Positions 49,101 to 61,600 of a DNA stretch of 64,000 nucleotides are shown piece by piece. This DNA is from Burhinus oedicnemus (lineage: Eukaryota; Chordata; Aves; Charadriiformes; Burhinidae). Position 1 is the stretch's first letter. Each line of letters opens with the position of its first letter. The translations under genes and the position numbers were made by a program. Where the stretch lies: positions 1,232,327 through 1,296,326 of the forward strand of contig VFFE01007624.1 of assembly GCA_008921705.1 (NCBI GenBank), given 5' to 3'. The notes beneath the pieces are model-generated. The model was not told the DNA's origin. It did no database searches and saw nothing but the letters and a program-made list of their open reading frames with translations.

Positions 49101-49612
49101 CGACTAGCTTAGGATTCTTAATCTATTTTCAGTTGTAACTGCTTCCACAAAAAAAACCCACACAAAAAACCAAACTTGTACTTCAATTTCTTTTATCTAG
49201 AAGTTTCCTAGAGTGTTTGTTTGTGTGGTGGCACGAGGAACAAGACTGGTGAACTGAGCTGCGCATCTCACCAGAAAATGTTTGTGCCAACGTGAGAAGG
49301 GGAATGAGCACAGGTTGGCAGGCTACCTCCTTCTGTAACAGGGTGGCGGCTCTAGTCCAAGTTAAGTGCACATGAACCTCCTGCCTTACGCCAGCATCTC
49401 TTCCATTAGATCTGCCACCCGCAAAACATAGGTTTTGCTACAGACTAAAAGCCTTACCTGTGTTTTGTATCCTCCATGTTTTTGTAAACTGCGTATCAGG
49501 AGGGATGGACTCTCCTTCACCTATGGTGACATCTTCAACAAAGGACATGGAGGGTACATTGATATTTGGACTCTCAAAATCATAGTAGGCTCCAATGGCG
49601 GCTTGTAGATTC
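34137..49612 (-). CDS. ILRUN: ILRUN (C6orf106), NBR1-like domain protein, exons 2-5; 5' partial
   Basis: ILRUN (inflammation and lipid regulator with UBA-like and NBR1-like domains) dampens IRF3-dependent antiviral and cytokine transcription in the nucleus, in part through p300/CBP (published for the human protein). Coding segments in transcript order are 49612-49458, 45795-45598, 43220-42892 and 34172-34137, all GT-AG with matching phases. They encode 238 residues: the NBR1-like (FW) domain across exons 2-4 (GEGESIPPDTQFTKTWRIQN, then EAWPPGVCLKYVGGDQFGH, SVQMCSPSTAGMYQGQW), a Ser/Asn/Gln-rich tail with NPF, and the C-terminus GPYPFGQS. The first about 54 residues, with the UBA-like domain, are missing and should be right of the window. 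The gene is co-directional with SPDEF. Identity is very close to the human protein as I recall it. Confidence 0.95.
34173..42891 (-). other. ILRUN: ILRUN intron 4
   Basis: An 8.7 kb phase-0 intron with donor AAG|GTAGGT at 42891 and acceptor TTCAG at 34173. AT-rich, with scattered poly(A/T) runs (for example near 34600 and 37731). No recognisable gene, mobile element or RNA gene was seen in it. Confidence 0.8.
42892..43220 (-). CDS. ILRUN: ILRUN exon 4 (end of NBR1-like domain and disordered tail)
   Basis: This 329-base exon encodes DVIWVILSVEVGGLLGVTQQ, the last strand of the NBR1-like domain, and then a polar low-complexity tail (VEGNFNPFASPQKN, NTWGPAPDQIEQ, NLSPSSHSNNLSVVTYSK). It contains no methionine codon in frame. 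The tail has one WGPAPD-type segment; I recall two similar segments in the human protein. The acceptor is TTCCACAG and the donor AAG|GTAGGT. Confidence 0.95.
44395..44590. promoter_or_regulatory. ILRUN: Intragenic CpG island in ILRUN intron 3
   Basis: About two dozen CpG dinucleotides in roughly 180 bases at about three-quarters GC, flanked on both sides by AT-rich intron. It includes a GC-box (GGGCGGGGC on the minus strand) and a near-perfect CTCF motif. Downstream exons 4 and 5 contain no in-frame Met, so an alternative promoter here would need to supply its own start codon. It could instead be an antisense promoter, an insulator or an exapted CpG-rich element. Confidence 0.6.
44459..44477 (-). 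promoter_or_regulatory. Near-consensus CTCF site
   Basis: The minus strand reads CGGGCAGCAGGGGGCGCCG. It matches 18 of 19 positions of the CTCF consensus YGRCCASYAGRKGGCRSYR, the one mismatch being G for the first C of CCA. It lies inside the intronic CpG island. Confidence 0.55.
45598..45795 (-). CDS. ILRUN: ILRUN exon 3 (core of NBR1-like domain)
   Basis: This 198-base exon encodes TEAWPPGVCLKYVGGDQFG, HVNMVMVRSLEPQEIADVSV and CSPSTAGMYQGQWRMCTATG, the central beta strands of the NBR1-like fold with the conserved Trp of EAWPPG and QGQW. Acceptor TTAATCCCAG; donor GGAG|GTGAGT. Against the human sequence as I recall it, a Thr replaces Ala before EAWPPG and a Thr replaces Arg in CSPSRAG. Confidence 0.96.
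45796..49457 (-). other. ILRUN: ILRUN intron 2
   Basis: A 3.7 kb phase-1 intron with donor ACAG|GTAAGG and acceptor CCCAG. AT-rich with poly(A/T) runs near 46095, 46429 and 48261. No recognisable gene or mobile element. Confidence 0.8.
49458..49612 (-). CDS. ILRUN: ILRUN exon 2 (linker and first strands of NBR1-like domain)
   Basis: This 155-base exon encodes NLQAAIGAYYDFESPNINVP, SMSFVEDVTIGEGESIPPDT and QFTKTWRIQNT with split codons on both sides. The first base completes a Trp codon from the missing exon 1. Acceptor GCTTCCTAG; donor ACAG|GTAAGG. The FESPNI and GEGESIPPDT strings are diagnostic for ILRUN. Confidence 0.96.
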
Positions 49613-52600
49613 CTAGGAAGCAAAAAAAGCAGATTACAACCTGAAGTACAGGTGGTTCAGCTCCATTTCACAGGTTTACATATGTCATCCTAAACAGTTA
49701 AGCAAAAATATTATCCAGATTATATTAGCTCTGCTGGTTGTGCTTTTTTTTTTTTTTTTAAAGCTTTTCTCTCTATCACACATGGATTCTCCAGGATAAC
49801 AGAGCTCAAGCTATAGCATTTTATTTGCCAGGGACACTATTTTAGATCACTTTTCTACTCTGCTTATTTTCAGTGGAAATCTTGGAAATTAGGAGTCTTG
49901 AGACCTCTACCCCACTAGCCCTTTATGAAGTTTGCTGAAAAATTGAAGAGCTACTGAGGGAAGTGCTACGCAGCAGCATGTAAACAACAGGGCGGTTTCT
50001 CTATACCAGCCTTGTTTCCTGAGCTCATTTCAGAAGGACCAAACCTCTCCATTTTATTTTGGCACAAAAGGTCCAAAAGCAGCACAAGATGAACAAACCA
50101 CAAAGAACGCTCTTATGATAACTCTCAGTGCCAAAGGGCATCAGTAGCTACAGTTAATAACTCAAGCCTTGCTGCTTTTGAAACATATGGTCATGTATGA
50201 GCCATGAGTACTCTAAGACTGTTTATTAATCATTAAAGTGCCTGCTCAGCTCTGGATAGTCACAACTCAAAGGAACTTACAAACCATCTGAGTCAAAAGT
50301 TCTTACTGAATAAAGACAAATGACAGTGGAAGTCTGTGATATATTAAGGACATTCAGAAAGCCACAAATGCTATTGATTCCTGAGTCGCGGTGTAGCTGA
50401 AACTCATATGATAATTAATTTGAAAAGAGGAGCAGTCAAACAGGAAGAGGATTCATGAGTCTTAGCTGCCGTTCCACGATATACTATTAAGTTATTATGT
50501 AAGTGTTTGGCAAGTCATGTAATTCCTCTGTTTACGCATGTCTGTGAGGTTGTGGCCCTAATTTACATGTTGTGAGTAGGTGCTGTGAGAATGGAGATGA
50601 GTAAGATCTCACCAAATGCAATGGGCATAACTGCTTTTTATTCATGATTATGAAAATCTGTGTTGCTTTTTTTAGCAGGATAGAAAAAACCCCAAACCTT
50701 CAAGAACTGGGAGCCACCTCCTAAAACAAAAGCCATGCAAAAGGCTAGTCAGAAGCTGCCCTACATGGGTACAGTGATATATTGAGGGTTTGTATTGTGT
50801 GGTGGAGTGTCATGTGTCTAAACCAAAGCCAGAAAGCCAAGGTGAAAGCAAGAGAAACATTTGCAGCATGACCCTGAGAAAGAGCAAACAGGGATTTTTT
50901 TGGACTGCTTGCCAGCTGGAAAGACGCTTGAAACAGTGAGCAAAGAAACTGCCTCCTGTTCAATTCCTACAGTGTTCAAGGGAAAAAAAAAATAAAAAAT
51001 CAGGCATTCTGGATAAAAATCAGAACTGCGTGGGAGAAGTATCACTGCTTTCTCTTCACAGAAAACATAGAGGACCCAAAATGTAGTAGCTAATAGCACT
51101 GGAGCTTGGGTCAAAGGGGGGTAATAGCAGTATTAGGCAGATCCGTGAGACACCAGCGATGGAGAGGACCTAAACAACAGATGTATCAGTTTGGTAATCC
51201 ACCACGAATGACAGAAGATAATCACCGCAGGAGTTACCGACATCCTGCTAAGTCACCCAGAGCACAGCCAATGCGTTAGGAGGCACTGGAGGAATGTTGG
51301 GCACAACGCGGCCATGGTGATCGATCGGCAAGTTCAGCAAACTGAGGCTTGCAGCGAGACCTTTCGCCATCAACACGGAATGGACTTTGATACGAAGGGG
51401 AGACAAAAGAGCCACCGTGTAAGATTTCCACATTTAGAACAATGAATTTCAGACCAGAAGCCATTATTCAGCTCGAGGCATTTTCTACTTAGGAGTGTCA
51501 GGGCTATATTTAATACAGCTAGCTCAGTCGCATGCTACAGGAAGGGTGCATGTCACGTTAGCCAATAAATAGAGACAAATGCTCAGTTTTACGTCACCAA
51601 CCGCCTGTTGCTTATACACTGCACAAGATTTACATAACTCGCAACAGGGCTGTGCCAAGAGACTCCTGTTCGCTCAACCAGCTAACATGCTGAGATCTAG
51701 AGTTTAGTTTTCACTAGGATTTCTTCCTGTATTACAGCAGTCCAAGACAAAAGGTATTCCGAAAGCTACAAAAGACAGCAAATAGCTCTTTCGCTTCCTA
51801 ATCCACTACTACATAACTACCTTTTCAGACATACCACAACATCTTGTGAGTTATGATACTGGAATTAGTAGTAATGGCGTTTTATTGACATCGAGAGGAA
51901 AAAATAAAAGTTCCAAGGGGCAGATTTCTACTGTAATTCTTTGTAAGGCAGCCTGCACTGTTTTTTGTTTGCTTGGCTGTAAATACGCTTCAAAAGGTAG
52001 TGGGCTATTTGTGCACATAGGCCCTCTGCCAAGTCTCTTCCCCTCCCTGTGTCATATTTCATTGCTTGCTTTGCCATTGGGAAACAACTCCAGTCCTCTG
52101 CAGCATTTAGTTAAAAACTAACTAAAGAAGAACACATGCCGAAAAACAGATTTGCCACCCTTTTGTGATCAGATTTTTCCAAATCCACCTTCCTGCTCCC
52201 ACCGTTTTGACCAATGCGCAGAGGGTTCTGTTCGGGGTGAGCCCTTTTGCGTGTCCGGATACATCTTGGCCTTCCCACTAGAGAATTAAAAAGAAGCTTC
52301 CAGAAACTAAAGAGAAATTGAAAGTGGCAAGAGCCAAAGTCAGGATGACAAAGCAAATCTGACTTAAGTTCTTTGACACAGACAACCCTAAGAGATAGCC
52401 ACTGAGAGGCTGTATGGGACCGCTCTGCTGCAAGAGATACCCACGGCGCTCACATTTTAGTCATGTTCTCTGCTTACACAACCAGCAAAACCAGCAACGT
52501 ATCACTGCTAGCTTTGTTTTCGCTCTTTCCAAGAGACAGTGCTCCCTCTCCCTTCCCTACCCCCAAAACCCCCAAGTATCAGTTCGCACGCAGTACTTTG

Positions 52601-55600
52601 CTAGGGGAAAATGAGTGCCATTTGCAGAGGCAAACTATTTTAGAACCCGAGTATTTGCAGGTTATTGAGACCGCGTGGTACACCCTGCCCCTCTGCCTTT
52701 CTACTATAGGCACATTAGTGGACTTCCCAAGTAAATGCAAGCATTTATGAGAGAGATGGCTTCAAGGGCAAACACACTCAAGGCTCTGAAATTTGTGTTT
52801 TTATATATATATTTAAATAAATACACTTTTTTTTTTTTAGGTCCTTACCCTTGTGCCCCAGTTGTAACTGCACAGCACCAACTGCAGGTACTTCAGGGAC
52901 AGGAACAGGAGTTAAGATCTCCGAGAGGAAAGGGCCGTCATCTAAAGGCTCCTGCTTACACATCCACGCCTGCTTTATTTTACTCCTCCTAGGTGTGACT
53001 TGCACCACACTACCCCCTTTCCCTCTGCCATGTGAGATAAATTACTATTGTAAACCAAACAACTTTGAAATGAAGATGAGCGTGCCAAATCCAGCCAGTG
53101 TAATTTATATGACTGATCTTGCCTAATTACAGGGATGGCCCTACAAATCTTTCTTAACATAGCCCTTCAGGTGTCAGGCCCTCCTTACCTTTCCTAAATT
53201 AAGCAATTTTTCCATTTTTAGAGCAGTCCTGGACTGCAACAGTTAGTAGCTCTGCCATACTTACAGAGCAGGTCTGACAGGATTTAGCCTCAAACTCCTG
53301 AAAAAGCCTGCAACCAGAAGTCACCCCAGTGACCAGGTGAGCCTACTTAAAATCAAAACAGCACTGAATTTTAGTCTTAAGAGCAAGATTCTGGAAAGAG
53401 AAAGGGGAGAAGGCAGCAAATAAAGGTTATAGCTCCATACTATCAACTAAATCCATTCTAACTATGGGTATCCCACTCCTTCCTTTCCAAGGGCACCCCA
53501 TGACTCCTACATGTCAAGTGCTTTTCCAACAAAATACTACCAGATGAACTAGAGAAAGTGTTCCTTTTCAAATCAATTCTTTTTCCTCTGCTGCTTTGTT
53601 TCAAGCCTCGGGAGCTAAATTACAATAGTGAAGTTAAAACCGTCTCTGCTAATAGCTCTGGAGATGTCCCTTAACAACTCTTAAGTGTTTGCAAAGACAT
53701 GGTTTATCTTGAGCCATTCTTTCCCTTCCCTGTTTTTTTCCAGACAGCCTTTTGTTATGTTAAACCAATATATTTAGACAGTAATTACTCCCAATTAACT
53801 AGGTCACCAAGCAGTATTCAAAAATAAAAGAAACTCTTCCAAATCAATTCACAAACTAGAGGCCTCCTTATACAACCTAACTGTTGTGCAAACAAAAAGC
53901 AATATATGGGTAATTGAAAAAAAAATTATATTAATTGAATCAGATTCTTTTTTAGGAGAATGAAGAAATCAAAGCACTGTGGCTTACTCACCGCAGCCTT
54001 ATGCAAAGCAGGGCACATGCACAATACCTAATCCTTCTGTTACCAATAAAACATATGATTCTTTCAACATAGAGAAGGTAAGCATCTTGGAAGGAAAGCA
54101 ATACAAACAGGTCACCCTAACGTATCAGACAAGGGACATTAGAGTCCTGGCAAACAGAGGGAAAGTGAATGGGAGGAATCCTCTACCATCCAGCAGCTGT
54201 AACCCTCCCACACACCTCTCCCACCAACCATCACGCACGGCTGACACAAGGAACGGTATTTTGGTTTTGTTTTCAATCCAGCAGCTTAAAGATCTGAACT
54301 CTAAAAAACCCCTTATGATGTGCAGGGTGTCTAATGTATGCAGTGACACATAATAATTCCACTCCGAAATAACATTTACAGTGGAAAGCAGCAACTTTAA
54401 AATTTTAACTATAAACGTTATAGGAATCTGTAAGTTTTCATTTATTGACAATTTTTTTGATGAAAGAGAGGTTTTTGGTGGTTTGGTTTTTGTTTTTTTT
54501 TTAAATATTTGAGGAGTAAAAATCCAAATCAAATCAAAGCTTAAGCTCAAAATCTAGCATGCAAATTTTGCTCTTACTAGCTCCTACCCAATTCTACAGC
54601 CACACCACCTACCACCAGCTAATGGGTCAAAGTTCCCAGTGCTCCAATTCTCCTGAGCTGTCAGAAAAAGCAAAGGCTAGACTTCTCAGCGCAATACCAA
54701 GTTAGCCTTCAATTTAGAATTTCACACAGGATGTAGCCCTTAGATCATACACAGGCACTAAGTACAGGACATTTATTAAGTCAAGTAGAAAGCACTTTGA
54801 CAAATGGACTTGGTCACTTCGTTGTGCAGAGCAACTGTAATAAAGTGAATGCCAAGTTACGTTTCTCTCTCTCTGTGGAGGTAGAGAAAAGCCAGGCAAG
54901 TGCCCAAGCGGTAATGTATGTTCATTGTATGTACTCAGCACTCACATACGGCACAATATTTTGTCATGAGAAAAGCAGCTCAGGTGTTTTTCTCCTGGAA
55001 ACATGCAATGCAAAAACTGAGCAGCGATACAGAAGTACAATAAAATCTCAAGAACATAATATGTTACGTAGAACACCTTGTACTCTTTCCGTAACTGAAT
55101 TCTCAACCTTTACAGACCTTTCTCTCGTTCTCCAAATGCAATATGTAACCAGGCACCATAACGCCCCATAAGGTGTCTATTGTTAAAAACAGAAAGAAAT
55201 GAACAAAAGAAATAGTGCAGCAGATGGATAATTTCTCACTCCTAAATAATGGAACATCTCTACATGATGCAGGTGGGAGAGACTAAAAATGTATATGGAG
55301 GACATCCAAATGAGGCAATCCTAAGTCCACTCTCTTTGTCTCTTAGTCGCTAGCATCTTATTTGGATTTTATTTGCCCCAGCTACTGGAGAACTGGATTG
55401 GTAACAACACAGGCTAGGACATTACTGCTCCTGAAGTCAGAGACGCTTTACTCAAAGCCTTATAAAAAGCTGAAGGGGGGGGGAAAGATGCACTCATTAC
55501 GCCACAGGGAAGCACTTTTACCTGGAGTTTTCAATTCAAACATTTTCAATAGAGATGACACGTGGCAATTAAGTGGAAAGTCTCAAGATGTTTTGAAGGA

Positions 55601-58600
55601 CTGGAATTTTAATCAGTGAACGGCTTTGAACAGACATCATTTCAGAAAGCAAAATTTGTGTATCAGTTATCTTCATTCTTGACCTCTTACACTAAACCAT
55701 GAGGTTAGGAAACTACTGTAGGCAATCCAAAAAGACCTCTGAGGGAAGTTGAAAGCTTTAAGCTGAACTTAAAGCTTAAGCTGAAGGAGGGGGAAAAAAA
55801 GAGCTGGCTAATTCGAAGCTTATGTATTTTCTCACATGAAGCCACAGGAAAAACATTTCATTGTCTTAGCTGAAAACAGCCAGTTCCAAATACAAGTGGG
55901 ATGTTCCAGGAAGAAGACCGAAACCTGCGGTGACTAGAAGCAATACTGCACGCTCTGCAGGGGCAGCACAAGGAGAGAAACTGAGAGGCCACACAAGAGG
56001 CACACCGTGCTCAGCACACCCCAAACCACCAAAGGAAATCACTTTCCTTTAGCAGGCTTCTACGTACAAACACACACATCAGCAGTTTCACCATTATTGC
56101 GGTGCCCACACTTGGCTGAGCACTGTACCTTGCCAAACAGCAGCCAAGTGGCCTCGGTGACACAATCAATACTACGGTGGTGCTATAAGCACAAGTCCAC
56201 ACAGCCACCCCCAGCAGCTGAGCCCTCCTAAAGCAGGTGGTCAGGAGCTTTAAGCATGGGGTAAAATATTTTGAGAATGTCACAGCAGGAGCTGCTCTCC
56301 ACTTGCTGCCATTGAAAACAGGCAACAGCTCTTCCCAGTGGAAAGTAATCAAGAGCTGCCAGTACGCAAAAGATTCTGTAACTGCTAATTCCTCAGTGTA
56401 AACTATGTCACCAATCTATAACTGTCTGCATTAAAGTAAAGGGGGATTAAGCTACAGAAACTGTCTGAGAACAAGTTCAGGCATGTAAGGCAGTCCAGCT
56501 GGACTAAAATTATATTGTACCCAATTCCTTCTGCTACAGTTGTCTGCTTACATTTCCATTTCACATGCACCCGGTTTTTAAATGTTTTGTATCTTGGAGC
56601 ACAGCACAATTACAGTATGTTCCGTAATTAAAAATACAATATATTTGAAGTCTAGATTTCTTTCAAAATAATCAGGTCAAATATTTGACTTATTTTGGAG
56701 AATAGGTGTTCGTTTGTTGGGTTTTTTTGTTTGTTTTTAAAAAAAAAGCTGTCCAAGAAAATATTTTTCAATTGTTTCATTCTCTAATTTTGTTATTTTC
56801 AGGAGTATCAAGGGGCAGTTGTGGACACCAGAGATGCAACAGTCTACAATAGTTCACGTGTACTAAGATGACATCCACTGTGCTTACGTTAGCCACAATG
56901 GATCAAACAGTTTAAAACCTCCTTTCTGCTCCCCAGCCATAGGGTATGAGCGACCCTATGTACGCACCACTTAGCAGCAGCCACAGCTCAGAGACTGCCA
57001 GCCTGTTCTGGCACTTTGGTGACAGTACATCAAGAACTACTAGACCTGTTTCTACGGTGTCTCTTCTGCCTGTAAGGACAGCAGTCCATCAAGTGTTTTA
57101 CAGGAAGAATACCATCAAGTTTAAATCCTCATCTTCCCTCTCCTCTACTATTTAACTTTATCAAAACCCAAAGGATCTTTTAAACCAAGGGCTTCGCACC
57201 TCTCTCACCTGATTCAGTCCAGCTGGTCACCACCTACAAATACTAATCTGACTAGTCACATTAAGACCTAGATCACTTAAAACACTTCCTATGTACTGGG
57301 ACACAAAGAACGCAAGACTGGTTTGTTTTTATCACCTGATATAGGAAGAAGAGAAGCAAAGTAATATGACTTCCCACCCGCCACTATCACTTTTCTAACA
57401 GATGTCTGGATGAGTATTGAACTAACCCAAAGAAGTTTCCAGGGAAGGAGGAGGATTGACTCAAAAGATCAGGTCTCAGGTTTCCTGCCTCCTCCACGAC
57501 CAGAGGATTCCCCCTACTGCTCTCTCAAAAGGAAAGGAGTACCAAGACTAAGCTTGAGATTTACACAGAGCAGTGGGGAAGTTTTCCTTAGATTTATATG
57601 AATGTGGATTAGCAAAAGAGAAGTCACAGGAGTCCCACGGGCCGAGACAAAGAGCAGATAAAACACGGACAGCAGGGACCCCTGAACTCTTCTAAGGTAA
57701 AGCACACACAGCACAACTCCCCACTCGCGATGGCATAATCATCTTTGTGGTGAATCCAGCAATGCCAGCATGAACACAAAAGCAAGCTTTATATTCATTA
57801 GTTCTGGGAAAGAGAAAATCCTACCATTTGTTGTTTTATCCTACCTTTCCTTTGACTTCTCACATGTGGAGAAAAAGAGGAAACTCGGTAAATGTAGCAA
57901 GACAGAGCATCTACTGAAAAATCAGACGGGAGTTCTCTGATAGCAGTTGATTAATTTACTGGACATCAACAAAAATGTTGCCTTCAAACAGCTGCAGAAA
58001 CCAAATTAATTTGTTCACACTTCAGTCAGGATATCCAAATAAAAAGTAGAGAAGAGATCTTGATACAAGCCCAGGCAAGAATAGACTTTTCCCCCCCACA
58101 ACAAATGTACAAAAATACAAATCTAACACCCTATTAGGTCTATAATTGGAAGTATTTGATCAGTAATAGCAGAGATGCATATTTGCATCTAAAGAATGAT
58201 ATAAAACTAGTGTTTGGATTTAAAAGATTGATTAAGTTCTTGGGGGGTTGCTGGTGTTTAAGGGTTGGAATAAAAATGCAGGTAATTTTAATGGCAGCCG
58301 TTAGTTGTAGTGAATCCCTCTACCAGACCAATCCTGTAGAGCTACACTGTAATCAATAAAAATGGCTTTTGATATAACCACACCATCAAAGGTTTCATGG
58401 TACAGCTAAGGCCCTGCATTCCACCTCAATATTCATATGCTGACAGGTAATTCCTAAAAACTTTACAGCTGCACGGTCTGACTTTGCATGTCCTTATATT
58501 TGCCTTCTATATATGCTTTTTCCATAGATCTTTGAAACATAACACACAACTATTTGAAGACTGGAAAAATACCATACCATAGGATGACTGGGTATATTGT

Positions 58601-61600
58601 ACCAGCAAACCTTTAAATACAGCAAGTGCAGGACAGCCGAGGACATTGGGATGAAGAGCCTGTCCGCACATCGGCACTATCCTCTGGCCAACACACGGTA
58701 ACCTGTCTGTGTCCAAGCTGAGAAGGAGCATTTCAAACCCAAGTTTTTCCTGACGCACATTTGGAGAGCTTCTTTTGAAAAACAATCAAAAAAAAAAATG
58801 ATAGCAGAGGACATCTGCATTTTTTTTTTTTTTAATGGCAGTTCTGCAAACAGCTGCAAGGTTAAAAATCAAGACCAGGAGTACTAGTGTTACCCGCTGT
58901 GGGAAATGCATCACATGTGTGTGACTCCTGTTGGTTTGAGTCTGCTATGTCCTGCTGTCTTACCTAAATATACTTTGAGTATTTCTCTGAATAGCACCTA
59001 TACTCCAGCATTAGTATCAAGTGTAAATAGATATGCTTTCATCCATAGATCCGAGTTCTACTTAAAGTAGCATCGTATTATCTTTGCTAGAAAGCAAAAA
59101 TTAAGCACTTTTAAAAAGTCAGAGTAAAAGCAATAAAAAACTCCAAACTATTAGGTAAAACATGTCCTTAGACTTCCAATCGAGTATATCCACTTCTGGG
59201 CAATATAGGTGGTTCATTTGATATGCAGAATTTAAACATCTCACCCACAGGGATGAACACATGCATGTATAAAGCAATTTTAATTTTGCTAAAAGGCAAT
59301 ATTCTGTCTGTTCTCAGAGACCAATAAAACACTTGCACAAAAATGTTAGATACCTTTTCCTTGCTATGCTCAAAAATTTTGTATTTCTGATGTAAAAATT
59401 GCTATCACCACTAGCTAATCCCTACCTCACCTTGGCTCCCCTCGGTCACACATACAGACACAATATAGAAAGAGGTTTTACAGCAGATTTCTGTAGTATT
59501 TTCCAGAGATAAAGTTATAAATATTTTCAAGCAAAACATCATCTTACTAAAACTATCATACAGCTACAAATTATCCTAAGCATATGAAAAAAAAAAATTG
59601 AGGACCTCCAGAAGAGATCTGACTTACAAAAAATGACCTTAAAAAGACCTTTTTCACCAGAAAGCTAGATCAAAAAAGCCTAGGGTTTGCAACAATAAAA
59701 CTTTTTTCCCACACACACAATGGAAACCATCAGTATCTGACACATTTCAATTAAATATCACACCTACTACACTAATAAAAATGCAGCTTTCTAAACAAAA
59801 GCTAAAAAGAGAATGTAAAGAAGTATTACATGTAAATTACTGAAATATACATACATTAAAATAAGTCTTCCAAATTAAGAATCCCTTCACAGTCAACTGT
59901 GTTGAAATATGGATTTTTAAATCCAGCACCACTAGCTACTTCAAATCAAATTAATTCACTTTCTCACAGAATTAACGAAGCTCCAAGCCTTGCGCTGCGG
60001 CCTCTCACCCTCAAAGTTGGTATACTCTCCAGTTAAAAAAAAGTAATTCCTCTTCCTTTTCACAACACAACTCCCATACCAACTTTAGAGGACTCTTAAT
60101 GACTTTTATGAAATAGGCCTTAACTGAGTGTTAACAAAAAATAAAATGCATGTTCTGTGCAAAGTTCCCTCTGCTCTTACATTTACACTAATCCATATTG
60201 CTGAAAACTATAGTCAGTGCTAGACTGATACTTAAGAACTTCTGTTTTCCAAATGTTTTCAGGAAGTCCAGTCTGCTGTAGTACCATCTATCCAGAGACC
60301 TACAACCATTCTCGTGTTAGGGAGACTCGAGTAGGTATTTCGGTGCAGGCTCATTGAGCATCAACCGTCTGACCTGAACAATCCCTATTTTTAAAACATT
60401 AGCACAAAGGGTTTTCAAAAGGAGTTTCTCATGTAGGTAGACATACCGAGTCTAGACAAGTTCAGACATGTTTCTGGCCATACTATCGCATAACACTGAA
60501 GAGCTGTAGACACCTGGAACTTAACTTCACCACAAAAATCACTTTTAACAGCCCCCTCCCTCCAACCTGCGGTGCTGGATGTGCTTCAGTCTGCAGGCAG
60601 CCGGGCTTCTGCATTGCATAACATCTGGAGGGGGGAAGGGAGCAGGAGTTAAGCATGCCATTTAATGGAGGGTGGATTTTCATCCGAGATGCAATGGCAG
60701 CAAAACGCCCTCCCAACTACGCTGCCTGGGTTTTCCTCCCGAGGAAGAAACGGTTTCGGTGCCAAAACATCTTCTGGAGAAGTTCACTTTTGGTTGTAGG
60801 CCAAAAGCGAAAGCTCAACCTCTCACTCTAAAGCCTCACAACTTCTAATGAAAAAATAAATAAATAAATAGTAAAGAGGGACAACGCGTGCTGCCTTTAA
60901 AACATGTACAGCCGGGACTCTCTGAAAGGGCAAAGTTGGATTTATGTAGCAGAAAGCTAAGAAGTTAGAACAGCCCACAAACAGAACTCAACGCGTAATT
61001 AAAAAGAGGCAGAACTCTAGGAAAGTGTTTAATAAATAACAGGGAAAAAGACAACTCACCAAAGTGTTTAACCTGTATTTCTTGAAGATCAAGGAACAGT
61101 CTCAGAAACTTAAGATGCATATGTGCTACCTGAAGCATTTTTGCAATATTGTTAATAAAACCAGCTGGCAGTTTCTTAGTACTGTCCCAAGTCTGCCAGA
61201 ACTTCGAAAGCGCATTGAGCAATGCCAGGTAAACTGGAGAAGCGGACAGACTTTTAAAGGCTGCTTACAAGTATCTATATTGCTCCACAATCAACCACTA
61301 ATTTTTTCCACCAAACTGGCCGAATGAGCTATTTTAAAATAATTCCTCTGTTTCAGCAGAACTGCAAATTCACTTTAAACACATTAAATACAATTCCTAA
61401 TGATACTATTGGAAATATTCTTTCAGAACACATTACAGCCCAGATTATTTACTACAATATGTGAAAGGCATACAACAGGGAAGCAACTTCAAGTCTGGAG
61501 ATGACATAATTATCACCAAAGAGCAGCTTGCCACACTTGTGAAAAAAGTTCTAGTGAAAGTTATTCACGTCTTTGTTAATTAACCCATTCATGGACATCG

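Noticed and set aside
49747..49760. Poly(T) and poly(A) runs in ILRUN introns considered as retrocopy tails
   Set aside because: No open or decayed coding sequence, target-site duplication or mobile-element body was seen beside them.
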